64,000 nucleotides of DNA from Eutypa lata (taxonomy: Eukaryota > Ascomycota > Sordariomycetes > Xylariales > Diatrypaceae): NCBI GenBank assembly GCA_022661535.1, contig JAKULF010000013.1, positions 992,001-1,056,000 of the forward strand. Direction: 5' to 3'. The position numbers and the translations under genes were made by a program. Numbering within the stretch: position 1 is the first letter of the stretch; the number at the start of each line of letters is the position of its first letter. A model generated the notes under the pieces. That model had not been told where the DNA came from. It did not search any database and saw nothing but the letters and a program-made list of their open reading frames with translations. Of the stretch, positions 12,538 through 24,068 are shown piece by piece.

Positions 12538-15249
12538 ATGTTCTCGAGACGACTGCTCTGCCCACAGGGGCTTAGGGCTCCAATACGCATTCGGACACTC
12601 AGAACTCCCTATAATTCACATCGTATCCTTCCCGTGAGTAGCACGGGCGTTATATCCCACAAGTTTCCATATTGAAGAGACACACTAGAATTTTTCGACC
12701 TAACACCTCAACAGAGCACATATCCTCTACCATCAAGATGCACAGCAAAGGCTTGGCAGAGTACTACCTCTACTACTACGACGGCGACGGCGACGACGAC
12801 AACGACTACTGCCAGCGTTAACCAAGAAGGCCATATCTACGCCGCCCCTAACGAGTCTATATTATGGCTCGACAATATATTCCCTCTGTCGTTCTTCGGC
12901 TTGCTACGGGCACCATGGCAAAGCCCCGAGCGAGATATCGACGGGTTGATGAAGCGATTCGAGAGCTCGACCTTGGGTGTATTTAACCCTATTAATATGG
13001 TCAAACGCGCCTTGCCGAGCGACAAGATACCAGTCAAGGTTACCGAGATCCTACCTAGACTTAAAGACGGCGGTGCTTTCGTCAAATTCTCGCATTCCTC
13101 CGATGTCTCGGTGAAGGAGGTCGAGGAAAGTGTTACCAAGCTTCTCAAAGAGAACCCTATCAGGCCCTTCTTCAGCCCCTTCCGAAGAGTTCAGGCAGGT
13201 CTAGTCAAGGGTGTGCCCTGGTTAGAGGATCTCCACAGATTTCCCCATGGCCGCTTAAGGGTCGAATTCGTCCCGAAGAATCCTGGCGAGGAAGCATTTG
13301 AGTTATCCCAGGAGACGCTGTACAGCATATTCCGTCGATACGGAAAGATCGCCGAGATTAAATCTCAACCATGGGACTCCAAGGTTGTCCCGAAGTTTGC
13401 TTATGTTGATTTCGGCTTCGTAAGAGATGCTATCATGGCTCGTAACTGTCTACACGGCTTTGTCGTCTCTGAGGAGCTTGGTGGTGGGAAACTTGGTACG
13501 AAACTTCGCATGTCGTACGAGCAACGAGCGAAGCCTCATCGCATTTGGGATTGGATCTCGAATCATCCGAGAATAGTAATTCCTGTATTGGTAGCATTAC
13601 TCACTGGTGTCACTGTTGCCGTTTTCGACCCTATCCGATCTTTCTTTGTCAAGGCTCATATCTCCGGCAAATTTCGTCTCGACAACAGTAGAGTCTTCAG
13701 ATGGGTTCGAAAGCAAACCTCCGATATCTTCGCGTTCCAACGCGAAAAGGCCGAGCAAGCTGGACTAGAAGCCATTTGGACTCATCGCAAAGATCTTATC
13801 GACCAGATCCAGAAATGGCTAATGGAGACCGCTGAGACTTTCATTGTCGTCCAAGGTCCTAGGGGTTCTGGAAAGAAGGAGCTTGTGTTAGAGCAGGCTC
13901 TTAAAGACCGACGCAACGTTATTGTCATAGACTGCAAGCCGATAGTGGAAGCTAGAGGAGACTCAAATACCATCACAAAGATGGCGGCTGCAGTTGGCTA
14001 CCGACCTGTTTTCTCTTGGGCCAACAACATAAGCAGTATGGCCGATCTCGCCGTACAGAGCACCACTGGTGTCAAGGCAGGTTTCTCTGAGACGCTAGAC
14101 TCTCAGTTGCAGAAGATCCTTGCGACGACAGCAGAAGCCCTGACCGATATTGGGTTGTCAGAAAGACACAAAACGGACTCCGACTTCTCACACCCTCCAG
14201 ATGCTTACCTTGAAACACATCCAGAAAAGCGCCCAGTGGTCGTCATTGATAACTTCCTGCATAAGAACGACGACAAGACAATTGTCTATGATAAGATCGC
14301 CGAATGGGCTGCCGCTCTTGTTCAGTCCAACGTTGCTCACGTCATATTCTTGACCAACGACTCGTCCTACTCCAAATCTCTTTCCAAGTCCCTTCCGGAT
14401 CGCGTGTTCCGACAAGCTGCCCTCGGCGATCTCTCTCCAGACGTCGCCAAACGTTTCGTCTTGAGCCACATCGAGAATGAGAGCGGACTTCAGACCACTA
14501 ACAGCCCTGAACCAACTCCCGAGGAGAAGCAGTCCTCCACTCAATTCGTACAGCTCTCAGAGCTCGACGAGTGCATCGGAACCCTCGGCGGCCGTCTGAC
14601 CGACCTCGAATTCCTAGCTCGCCGACTGAAGGCTGGCCAGACCCCGCGCGAGGCCGTAGAAGAGATCACAGAGCAGTCCGCCTCGGAGATCCTCAAGATG
14701 TTCCTGCTCCCCGGCAAGACCACCCAGGACAGCGAGCACAAGTGGACCGTCGAGCAGGCCTGGTACCTAATCAAGGCGCTCGCGGCCAGCACCTCGCAGA
14801 AGGACAACACCAACGCCAGCCTGCGCTACCACGAGGTCCTGCTCTCGGACACCTTCAAATCGTCCCTCAGCGCCCCGGACGCCGAGTCCGCCCTCGAGGG
14901 CCTGGCCAACGCCGAGCTGATCAGCGTGACGACGTCGCACGGGCGCCCGCGCGCCATCGCCCCCGGCCGCCCCGTCTACCTGGCCGCGTTCCGCGCCCTG
15001 AGCCGGGACCCCGTGCTCGCCGCCAAGCTGGACATGGCGGTCCTCGCGGAGCTGGCCAAGATCGAGGCCAAGATCATAGACAAGGCCGAGGCCGAGCTGG
15101 CCCTGCTCGCGACGCTCCCGAAGCAGCCGGCGCAGATGGCGGGCCGCGTGGGATACCTGCTCGGTAAGGTCGAGGCGAGCCAGAGGAAGGTCGAGATGTA
15201 TGAGGGTCGGATTGTGGGGTTGAAGGGCGTTTTGGGGAGGGAGGATTAA
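12538..15249 (+). CDS. YME2: Mitochondrial escape protein 2 (Yme2/Rna12)
   Basis: Inner-membrane protein involved in mitochondrial DNA and nucleoid maintenance. Two exons, 12538-12633 and 12715-15249, give 876 residues. The short first exon encodes an Arg-rich presequence (MFSRRLLCPQ...) and the second begins with a Thr-rich linker (about residues 47-60). The conserved region starts at NESILWLDNIFPLS. An RRM-like matrix domain spans roughly residues 200-295, a membrane segment IVIPVLVALLTGV lies near 317-335, and the RNA12 ATPase-like domain facing the intermembrane space has a Walker A-like GPRGSGKK near 413. A gene call starting inside exon 2 would lose the targeting signal. GC content rises sharply after about 14560. 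Confidence 0.92.
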
Positions 15250-15725
15250 GAGGTTAAGAGTCGGGATTGGAGGTCAGGGAGTAGGGATTAAGGATTAAGG
15301 AAGGGGGTTACCTATGCGTGTTTGTGGTTATGTGATGTTGAAAAGGGGGTAGATAGGGGGTCATACATAGGTATAGGGGGGGTTCATACATGGTATGGAA
15401 TGAGTGAGGCGATCAAAATCAAAAGATGTTGGATCGGTTCACGTTAGGTAGGGAGGGAGGGAGGTATCTTGGTTGGTGGTTGCATATATATACATGATGG
15501 GTTGGAGTAGGGGTCCTACATCATAGCGTGCGTAGATACCCTTCTCATGATCAAAATACATTCTTCACTACTATCAAGTCCTCGTTCCTGCTTTTATTAT
15601 GTGGTATCCTGTTTGATGGATACAGTGCGGCTTACGTAGAGCAGTATCAGATCCTGGGTTATATAGCTAAGGCAGTGCATTGTAGCAAAGCTTATAAAGT
15701 TCTGTTCTAGAGACTATAGCATAGC
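15250..15725. other. Gap between YME2 and the decayed minus-strand gene
   Basis: YME2 3' flank with G-rich runs and imperfect GGATTAAGGATTAAGG-type repeats at about 15280-15370. No gene supported. Confidence 0.5.
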
Positions 15726-16779
15726 TCACGCGCTGATAAGGGCACCGTCTTCGATTAGCTGGCTGAGTGGCATGACTGCCTCGACGATGTTTCCAAGTCT
15801 GTTGATTTTCGGCCACCATCTCGTTCCCAGAATCAGAACAAACTGTCCCTCTCGACTAAGAGTCTTAGTGCTTTCTTTACCTTGGCTAAATTTAAATACA
15901 GATGCGTGAGGATATTTCGTATCCCGTTGAGAGATGGCTTTATCCCTGCAGCCCCATGAGTACAAACAAGTCTACCCTGGGAATATGTAAAGGCAACTTA
16001 CTCGCATGCCACAGTTTGCCTCCTGCTACCTTTTCACGGTCTACGCGGGTGGACAACCAGATGCGTAGGCTTGTACCTCGTAGATACTCGCCTGTGTTTT
16101 CGGACGATCTCAGTAGGATTTCGCGGCTTGTTCCGCCGCATTTGAATCTGTTAGAGATGGTCCCGAAGACTACGCCTGTGCTCGTTCCGCTTGTGCGGGT
16201 TCGGTGTGCTGGAAATCATTTGCGTTATTAGAGCCCGGCGAATCTGTTTGATTTTTCCATGAGATCTAAGAATTCTCTCAGATCTTTGGGTGTCCCTTGG
16301 AGCTTGAATAATATTGGCTGTAGCCCATCAAACAAGTCGTATAGCCCTCATCAAGCGTATTCCGGTCATAACCTCCGTTTATATAACGGGTTAGCCATCC
16401 ATTACTATGGGAACGGCTGACTGCAATGAGATTACGGGACTGATTAAGCATCGCCAAAGCACCGATCGATGCCATAAAGTGTGGGTTCACCATCTTGTCA
16501 AAGTGGTCGCGTAGCTTGATGAGCCGCTGCTCGCATTTATCGAACTCGGCGGGTGTTAGGGTGGCTGCAGACCCCTTGTGTAGCGGAATCAAGCGCATTT
16601 CAACCTTAATCTGTTCGTAAATCCCTTGGAATGGACATGGCTTGGTTATCCGAATGTTGTACAATAAGACTCTTTCTCCATTCCAGCACCACCCAAGAGC
16701 TCGGATCAACCCCCATTCCTAACATTCTGTCAAAGGCCGCATGGCAAATAACAATGTCCTTGAGCTTCACTCGTCTTTG
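15726..16779 (-). pseudogene. Decayed or multi-exon gene of unknown family
   Basis: Protein-like sequence is spread over several frames of the minus strand. Frame A (16779-16606) reads DIVICHAAFDRMLGMG, then SSWVVLEWRKSLIVQH. Frame B (about 16616-16278) reads KVEMRLIPLHKG, then FDKCEQRLIKLRDHFDKM. Frame C (16276-16231) reads DLREFLDLMEKSN, followed by TAA, TAA and TGA stops between 16230 and 16216. The same frame then reopens (16215-16002) with GTISNRFKCGGTSREILL and joins, through a 64-nt GTAAGT...AAAG intron, a last exon 15937-15726 ending QFVLILGTRWWPKINRLG...GALISA. The one-base slips and stops suggest a pseudogene, possibly two adjacent relics, but unseen introns remain possible. I do not recognise the family. 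It is crowded against the zinc-finger gene, whose start is only 91 nt away. Confidence 0.5.
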
Positions 16780-16869
16780 TCATAAACTCCCACTGTTATA
16801 TTAGGTCATACCGCACCCCATAGATACTCGCACACAACACTCGTCCAAGCCGCATAAACAATCATTAAG

Positions 16870-18509
16870 ATGTCGTCTCCAGACGAATCGGAACCTATTT
16901 ATAAACTGGCTTGTGAATGCGAAAATCTGCTAGACGAGAGATGCTCGGCTGCAACAGAACGGGCGGCCAAGATCTTGTTCAAAGAATACCAGCAACGATT
17001 TGCGTCTTGGGCCTCTTATTCAGGGGTGTTTGCTCGCAAGAGCCGGTGCTTAGACATGAGACTGATGAGAACTCTCCCAGACATTCACGACCTCGTGGTT
17101 CGGCAGCTGGATATTCTAAGTATAGCCTTGGCACAGTGTAAGATCCCAAAACCAGCTTGGATTGAGCGCCCTGATATAGATATTGACGGCAGCACAGATC
17201 AAGACAATGCGGGTACAAACCAGCCCTCATGTTCGGTGGGGGAAGCATCTCCTAGGACTTTGTCGTTACCAACAGAGGCAGTCGACACGTTGAAGATCAT
17301 TGAAGACACGCTAAGCGAGCTGCACTGGCTCGGGAATACAATTCATCATTCCTTAAGCCAGCGCACTTTCATTGAAACCGATGCATTTATAGACGGGCTT
17401 GACCTTCGACACTTCGAGAATATGTGCTCCTTCGTCATCCAAACTATGTACCCGAAGGCACACCACGAACTAAGAGGCCGTCTAGGCAAGTCCATGATGC
17501 ACTGCTACGTCTTGATACTCCACAGGAGATTGCACCGGTCCGCGTTACAGTCTCGTAGTCCAGCTACGAGCACTACATTGTCCATAAACGAAGAGTCGTC
17601 GAGGGAAGATATGAAATGGGTAAGTGAAAAATCAACAACCGGTACTCAAGATTCAGGAAAGGACACAGAGGCACTACAGGATATGTCGAAGGTAAGGTGC
17701 GAGTGGTGTTCCGATCCGTTGGAAGACGAGGGCCTGGAGCCTCGCAAGTGGTGGTAAGTCGTCGCCAATTCACCTTTCTCAGTCGTGACGACATGGGCTA
17801 AGATGATCATAAGCGGCACGTGAACAGTGACCTCAAACCTTACATATGCCTCTCGGAAACCTGCGCAGAGTCCTTTCCTCAGTTTTCCACGTTTGAAGAC
17901 TGGTTCTCCCACATGCAGACGCACGGCTCGCGGTGGTATCAGGAGGCGTTCAAGGTGCCGTCCTGGATATGCCCCATTTGCGAGGAGGGAGACGACTCCT
18001 ATCCCAACCAGGATGCATTGTTCGCTCACCTGAAGCAAAACCATTCCGAGGTTTTCCCAACCGACACGCTCCGGAAGATCTCTCGGCATAGCCACATAAT
18101 CTACACAAAACCACGGGAGGAATGCCTTATATGCTACTCCAATGTCAAAGATGCGACCCCTGAACATCTGGCAAGCAGGGAGCGGAAGCGGAAGAATCAT
18201 CCAGAGACGGACAGGTCGCGGAAATATCAAAGAAAGGGGTCTGCAGCAGCTCATTCCGGATTCCAGGAAAAGAGCTGCAGCGAGGCTCTAGAGAGTGACG
18301 AAGATATATTGTTCATTAGCCGCCACATCTCGGATCACTTACGATCGCTAATGCTTCTGACCATTCGCCTGGCGTCGCTAGCGGAGGGAGAGGACGACGA
18401 CACTTTGGATCAAGACTTCAAGAGCGATATCGTCGACATCGATAGTGGCAACAATAGTGAGATGATAGCATCTCCAGGAATGAAGATATTGGAAGACTCT
18501 CAGACATAA
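16870..18509 (+). CDS. C2H2 zinc-finger protein of fungal type, splice uncertain
   Basis: Unknown role; proteins of this layout are common in filamentous ascomycetes, usually with a helical N-terminal region followed by spaced C2H2 units. Exon 1 (16870-17753) has no recognised domain up to a Cys pair in VRCEWCSDPLEDEG. Exon 2 ends at 18509 and carries YICLSETC...HMQTH and WICPICEEG...HLKQNH units, then a Ser/Asp-rich tail. The clear donor at 17754 (GTAAGT) joins in phase only to the acceptor ending at 17827. That join drops the conserved-looking RHVNS just upstream. The acceptor ending at 17782 runs into TAA at 17799. The model used gives 521 residues; the gene may be damaged at this junction. 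Confidence 0.6.
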
Positions 18510-19807
18510 ACACCGATGATGGTGTAGACATGGGATTTTACGGGTGGTGTATCTGAGTCACATCTCTTCACGCAGCAGAGAATTCTCCAATCCGGGGAAG
18601 GGGATTAGATAGCAGAGGATCCGCCACAGAACTGGATAGGTAAGTAGTAACTAGTAAACCGGCCCTCTTGGTGGCAAGAGTTTGCCAGCAGAGTACTGCG
18701 GTATTGAGTACAAAGAACACGACAACCAGGCGAGCGCCCCTTACGAACTAGACGCAGATATTCTTAGTGTCACCCCACCTGGAATACACTATACAGAAAG
18801 AAAAGATAAGGATTCGAAACTAGTACCGAAGCCACGAAGTGTCTTATCCTGAGAGAGGCTAGGACCCTCTGTTATCACGGAATATTCTGTCAGTTCTAAA
18901 CGGCTGCAGTACGAATGGCGAGTAGCGACTAGTGTAATAGGGGGTTTATCGCGGTATTAAGTCATTATTAGGTTGCCTCAGGTGGTCTTGCGAATCTCGC
19001 TGTAATTGTAGAAATTATTAATTAATTTGACTTTGTCTAAGTTCAGAAAGTGGCATTGGCAGTTTGCCTGGGTGTCCTCTCTTGATTGTACACAAATTTT
19101 AGGAATATACGAACCTGGAACCCTAACACCTCTAAGTCTTTAAGTACTACCTGTATATCGTAACCCCCAATGAGACGAGGTCTAATAAGGCATTGCTGGT
19201 TTTGTTCGCAAATCATGCAAAAATATTGCTCAGCTGATGTACTACAGGCAGACAGGCATTTGCTGATTGCTTCCATGTTGCAACCCGAAGGTCCGATGAA
19301 GAAGTTATCTCTAGAGCTTCAGTTATAGCATTGTCTGAGTAAGGGTTGAAATAGTCGCATTACCCACCTCAAGAAGGTTTTAACATATTTTTAGAACTTA
19401 GCGTTGAGCAGTCCAAGTCTTGAAGATGGCTTAAGTATGTAAATACATATCACAGAGGCAATAATATTGCTAGACCGAATTACTAAATTTTATTAAGTAT
19501 TGCCGTCTAGGTACTGCTGCCCGCCATCTAGCTGTTACTTTAAAGTCTAGCATAGGCTGTGATAGTTAGGGGGTATTTACAGTTGGGCGGTAGTAATAGC
19601 CACCTAGACTACTAGGTAAATTACATGATCAATGGTGTCTGCCACTAAATATATTGTAGCTGGCAAGCAAGAATTTACCATGGCTTCTTTGAAAGGATTG
19701 CTTCAATAAGATGGCTTAACGAAGAAAACAAGCCCCCTTTCCCCTACTACCCCAAACCAAACCAAACCACTTGAAAGATTTTTGAAAAATTACAAAAAAG
19801 AAATGTT
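18510..19807. other. Gene-free AT-rich stretch left of the tRNA-like relic
   Basis: No supported gene. The sequence is AT-rich with many TA steps and scattered stops in all frames. Short frames near 19043-19276 (minus) look protein-like for a few dozen residues but have no recognisable domain. It may be an old, mutated repeat. Confidence 0.45.
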
Positions 19808-20008
19808 GCCTGGTCCAGGAATCGAACCTGGGTCTTCTTATCTTGCCATTCTGTGGAGGTGGATTATTCGCACAGGGTGTGAAGGGGCACCCGGATGTTT
19901 TGCTGTGTACATTGGTACAACCGCAGGGTATCGAACCCAAGACCTTCAGTTGTTGTTCTGGTTTTTTCTTTGGAGGGCGAAGATGTGTTACCACTACACT
20001 AACCTGGC
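19808..20008 (-). pseudogene. tRNA-derived relic with duplicated 3' half
   Basis: Read on the minus strand, 20008-20002 is a 7-nt acceptor arm (GCCAGGT) followed by a good D arm (GTG stem, TAGTGGTAA loop, CAC stem). A first T-arm-like GGGTTCGATACCC lies at about 19925-19937. About 100 nt later a second, perfect T arm (CCAGG TTCGATT CCTGG, 19831-19815) leads to ACCAGGC (19814-19808), which pairs with the 5' acceptor except for one mismatch. A CCTCCA...AGAA...GAAG block precedes both T arms, so the 3' half seems to be duplicated. No normal 7-nt anticodon loop can be formed. Best read as a tRNA pseudogene or a tRNA-derived short element. Confidence 0.5.
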
Positions 20009-20764
20009 TTTTCGTTAAAATATTGATGTCTTATTATCACATATATAGGTAAGCTCATAATCGGGTTTGGGGTTATCCAATTGTGGTCGCCCCAAGCAAC
20101 GCCTAGGTTAACCTTGTGTGGGTGTTCATTAATGTAATTTGGTCCTACTGTACATATTTAGAATTTTGATATGTTCTAACACCTGGATGGGCCACAGAGG
20201 CCGAACAGCTCCAAGTATGTCAAAGCATATGATATTTACACATTAGGAGATGTACTCCTTGATCTGGGGTTCTGGTAACTGCTTTCACAGATGATCGAAC
20301 ATTTAGACTGAGAGGACCCGTCTAGCTGACCACAGACACTGTGTTGAGCCTCGTCCGACATCACAAGGAGAGTTGGCAAGAGATATCAGTGAATGGTAGA
20401 CTGGTAATCGAACTTGTCAAAGGGTTGGATCATCAAACCTGCCGAATATATCCTGGAGGTTCTAAACCTGCATGAGGAAATGATGGATGCATAGGCCTGA
20501 TTAGAATACTTTGTTTGCATATTGAATTTTGACTATCTCTCCTTTCGTACATTGAATTCCCATCCATCCTGCAACTGAATTCACTATCATCAAATTCACT
20601 AGCGTACATTGAATACACTTTTGTACATTCAATTTATGTTTCCCTTACTAGTATTATACATATATCCTTCGCGTAATCGCCATCCTTTTCTTTCATTCCT
20701 TCTCCCAATCCTAACCTTCCCAACTATCCCAAGTATCCCAACTATCATCATTTCATCATTACCA
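20009..20764. other. Gap and promoter of the RRM gene
   Basis: No coding support. Repeated GTACATTGAA-like words occur at 20546-20635, and a pyrimidine-rich 5' leader with CATCC/TATCC words precedes the start of the RRM gene. Confidence 0.5.
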
Positions 20765-22493
20765 ATGGATTCTTTCCAAAACTTAGACGGAAACCTTACA
20801 TCGAGCAGCTCCAGCTCTCAACAAGGACATGGGGACCGTTACCAAGAACTCCTCTCCTTCCCTGGTTCCGCCGTGCCGCCTAACGGCCAGGGTGGCATTG
20901 AGGTCGCTGGAACCCAGGAATGGACAAGAGATGGAAGTTCGCGAACTTTGTGGTAAGCATTCCACACCCTTACGCACCATGCGCTGTCATGAATCTTTGC
21001 TATGGCGATGTTGCTGTCGTTGTAATACTAACGGGTCATCAGGATGGGCGACCTTGACAGTCGGGTAGATGCAAAGTTCATTCAAGTTGCGTTCCTAGTG
21101 ACCATGAACGCCAACGTACACGTCAAAATCCTTGGCCCTGAAACGTTCGTAGGGTATGTTACTTAGCGCTTGATTTCCTTCTATTACTCTTCTTACCTAT
21201 ATCCTTTTTCTATAGGTAGTTATCACCACTACCTGCTCTACTCTTTCTCCCCCCTTATTTATCCCCTCGTCGACCTCTCACTAATATTGTCATAGAACAA
21301 CTGGATACTGCTTCGTCCAATTCGAGACCAAAGAAGCAGCACGCAAGGCCTTGGAGCTCAACGGCCTCCGGATTCCGAACTCCGACAGAAACTTCGTTCT
21401 TAACTGGGCATCCCGCGATAACGATGCGGACAGCTATTCCCGTGAAGGTCCTGTGTATTCCCTCTATGTGGGCAATCTCGGTCCCGATGTCGATGGCCCG
21501 ATGTTAGGTGCGCTTTTCCGCACCGGATTTCCATCGTACAAAGGTGCTACTCTCGGGATGAACCATGGAATGGGAAGCTTTAGAGGATTCGGCTTTGTTC
21601 GCTTTGGAAAACGACAAGATCAGCAGAAGGCATTGGTAAAAATGCAAGGCGTATACTGTGGGAAACGACCTATGCGCTTATTTCTTGGCCGGCCTAAGAG
21701 GTAGGTACTTCTTCCTTCCTTTTCTTCATTATCATCCTCACTACTTCCCTTCTCATCACATCCTTTCTACCCATCAACCTCATATCTCCCTTCACCCCTC
21801 CCTTACTGTCTTCCTATTTTCTGTCTCTATGTTGCATCTCCAGTTTTATATCTCGGGCTATCCGCCTCTCTTTCTGCCTTCATTTCCCCTTGTCATGTCC
21901 CCTATCACCGCCCTCTTTTCTCCATGAATAATACTATGTCCAGGTCTAACGTTGAATCTACCAGGTATCGAAACGAACAGCCCCATCCATTCAGTCAACG
22001 TCAGCTGGCGGCAGCATATCCTCGTCCTTCCACCCACGGCCAAATGTCGCAATCGTGGGCTCATCAACCCCCCAGCTACGGTTACCCTTCCCCTACGAAC
22101 CAGCCCATCAATATTAACAACGCAGCTGTCTACGTCGGTAACCTCTGGAACGTAACTGAACAGGATCTACGTTCCTCTTTCCAGGAGTTCGGCGCTATCG
22201 CCTCTATCCAGGTCTGCCCTCGGTATCGTTGCGGTTTCGTGGCATTCTACCACTGGCAGTCCGCAGAGACGGCTATCCGACAAAAGCAAGGATCTCTCAT
22301 CGGGAACTGCCACGTCCGATTGCGCTGGCGTCGTTCTACGAGCCAGTCGGGTCCTTATCGTTCTGACTTGCCCCCTCCGCAGCCATCCCAGTACTTCCCT
22401 CCTAATCCCAGTTTCAACTCGGCCGCTGCCCCGCCAACCTACCATCTTCCTGGCCGTTCTGGACACCCTAATTTCGGTGGTAACCTCCATTAA
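20765..22493 (+). CDS. Three-RRM RNA-binding protein, Nam8/Csx1/TIA-1-like
   Basis: RNA-binding protein related to yeast Nam8 (U1 snRNP, meiotic splicing) and fission yeast Csx1 (mRNA stability); which role applies is not clear from sequence. Four exons, 20765-20952, 21043-21153, 21296-21700 and 21944-22493, all in phase, give 417 residues. RRM1 (about 61-145) begins with TLWMGDL, the hallmark of this group, and has GYCFVQFET as RNP1. RRM2 (about 165-245) has SLYVGNLG and RGFGFVRF. RRM3 (about 300-365) has AVYVGNLW and CGFVAFYH. The linker and C-terminus are rich in Pro, Gln and Tyr. The third intron (243 nt) is longer than typical here. Confidence 0.88.
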
Positions 22494-23986
22494 AGCCGCC
22501 TGATCTGAACTCTTAGGCAAGTCCTTATGCATCTCCCTATGAAGTTCCATGCCAGGCTAACAATACCGTATAAACCTTAGTCGCGAATCGGGACTACCAC
22601 CATTTACCGTTTCGCCATCCTACTCTCATCATGGTACAAATACCGGCCTTGCTACGCTGAGCAGCTTTACTTCGTTCCTTTCTTTTCCCCCTCTCATCTT
22701 CCTTTCTACGGCGACCCTTAAAGTTAAATCCATCCTCCTCTATAAATCACCGGATATCTTTACGAGCACCGCTACCCTGCACTATTCGGACGGGCAGCAT
22801 CTCTTTTCCTTCTTCCTCTCTTCTCACGTTATGTACGCGACACCGATTTCTGCGTACACTCGCCTTTGCATACGACATTTGTGTCTGCATACGACATTCG
22901 CGTCTGCACAGGGCATTACGACTAGTTCCTAGGAAGAAATTCACCATTCTTCCCTACTTCACTGAGTAGAGCCAAAATAAAGACCCATACTTTCCTCCTC
23001 GGCACGTCGCCGCATATCACGCCAAGTCCCTCGGAAATCAGATACTTACCGCGAGCCAATATGCTCCAAGGTCGGTCGTATATCACATAGGTAGCGACTG
23101 CATCGGATGTATCACGAATGAGCTACATACTAAAACCGGAGCCTTAAAAGGGTTGATCATTCTGCCCTATCATCATAGATAGCATAGACCAACCAACCTC
23201 AGTACACAGAATGTTTTAATAATACTAAAAAGCATTGCGTTCTCATAACCAACCATTTTCATTGCTTCCATGATACGAAGTACCTACATAATCGTAAGGG
23301 CTCTAAACGCTTGACAGCTTGTAGTTAAGTGCTTGCCTATCCCTTATTCACCAAAGGCTCCGAGGTTTCTGCTCTTCCAGATGTCCTTTTTGCATCAAAA
23401 TGTCTTCTGCGGGTTATGCTAGAGTTGCAAGTACACTGTGGTTTTCGTGGCATCTTTAACCCCATCTCAGCCCCGCCTAGCCTGGTCCGAGATAATCATG
23501 GAGTATAGGTACTCGAGGTAAGGAATTGGCGGGTTCAACGCTTATCTAAGTTGGCCCTCTTAGTTCTTTCGACTTGGTCATGCCTCATTTTGAAAATAAA
23601 GCTGTATTTGAGATGGTGTTAGAATTGTTTAGAAAATAAGAATGTTGATGCAATAGTTTGTAATAGTGAATATGTGAAAAAGCATGAAAAACATACAGCG
23701 TGTAAGTCGTAGCTGCCTCCATAATATTGTAGATCTTGAAAATAAGGGGGGGGTGGTGGGGTGTACAAATGTAAGTAGAAGGCGGCGGATCTTCCCGCAA
23801 CCTTAATCTGATTCCAAGCCTTATTTTAAACTCCGTATCATTTGCATTGCGTACATCACTAAGAATATACAGTACATGCTCAAGGCTACAGATGATACTT
23901 GTAATAAATAGGCATGAGCAAAAAAAGAACTTCCCCCGAACCCCGCCAAAAACGAGTATGAAAAAAGTAAATCTTAAGATTTTATG
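22494..23986. other. Intergenic gap between the RRM gene and tRNA-Asp
   Basis: No supported gene. It starts with the 3' flank of the RRM gene and contains pyrimidine-rich stretches. A CGTCTGCA/CATACGACATT pair of near repeats lies at about 22868-22915. Confidence 0.5.
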
Positions 23987-24068
23987 CTCTCGATCGGGGA
24001 ATCGAACCCCGGCCACCTGCGAATTGTGCTTTGACAAGCAGGTATCCTTACCACTAGACCAATCGAGA
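23987..24068 (-). tRNA. tRNA-Asp (GTC) with a 10-nt intron
   Basis: The minus strand folds as a complete tRNA. A 7-bp acceptor stem (TCTCGAT with ATCGAGA) is followed by discriminator G at 23987. The D arm is GGTCTAGTGGTAAGGAT, the anticodon stem CCTGC/GCAGG and the T arm CGGGG-TTCGATT-CCCCG. The loop between the anticodon stems is 17 nt, that is 7 loop bases plus a 10-nt intron 3' of the anticodon TTGTC(A). The mature length is 72 nt, as usual for tRNA-Asp. Internal A and B boxes are intact. Confidence 0.93.

Noticed and set aside
17646..18254. 202-residue minus-strand frame opposite the zinc-finger gene
   Set aside because: It is the antisense of exon sequence with clear zinc-finger patterns on the plus strand and has no protein features of its own.
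19782..20018. 78-residue plus-strand frame
   Set aside because: Its GIEPG and YRTQ-type patterns are translations of tRNA T arms, not protein.
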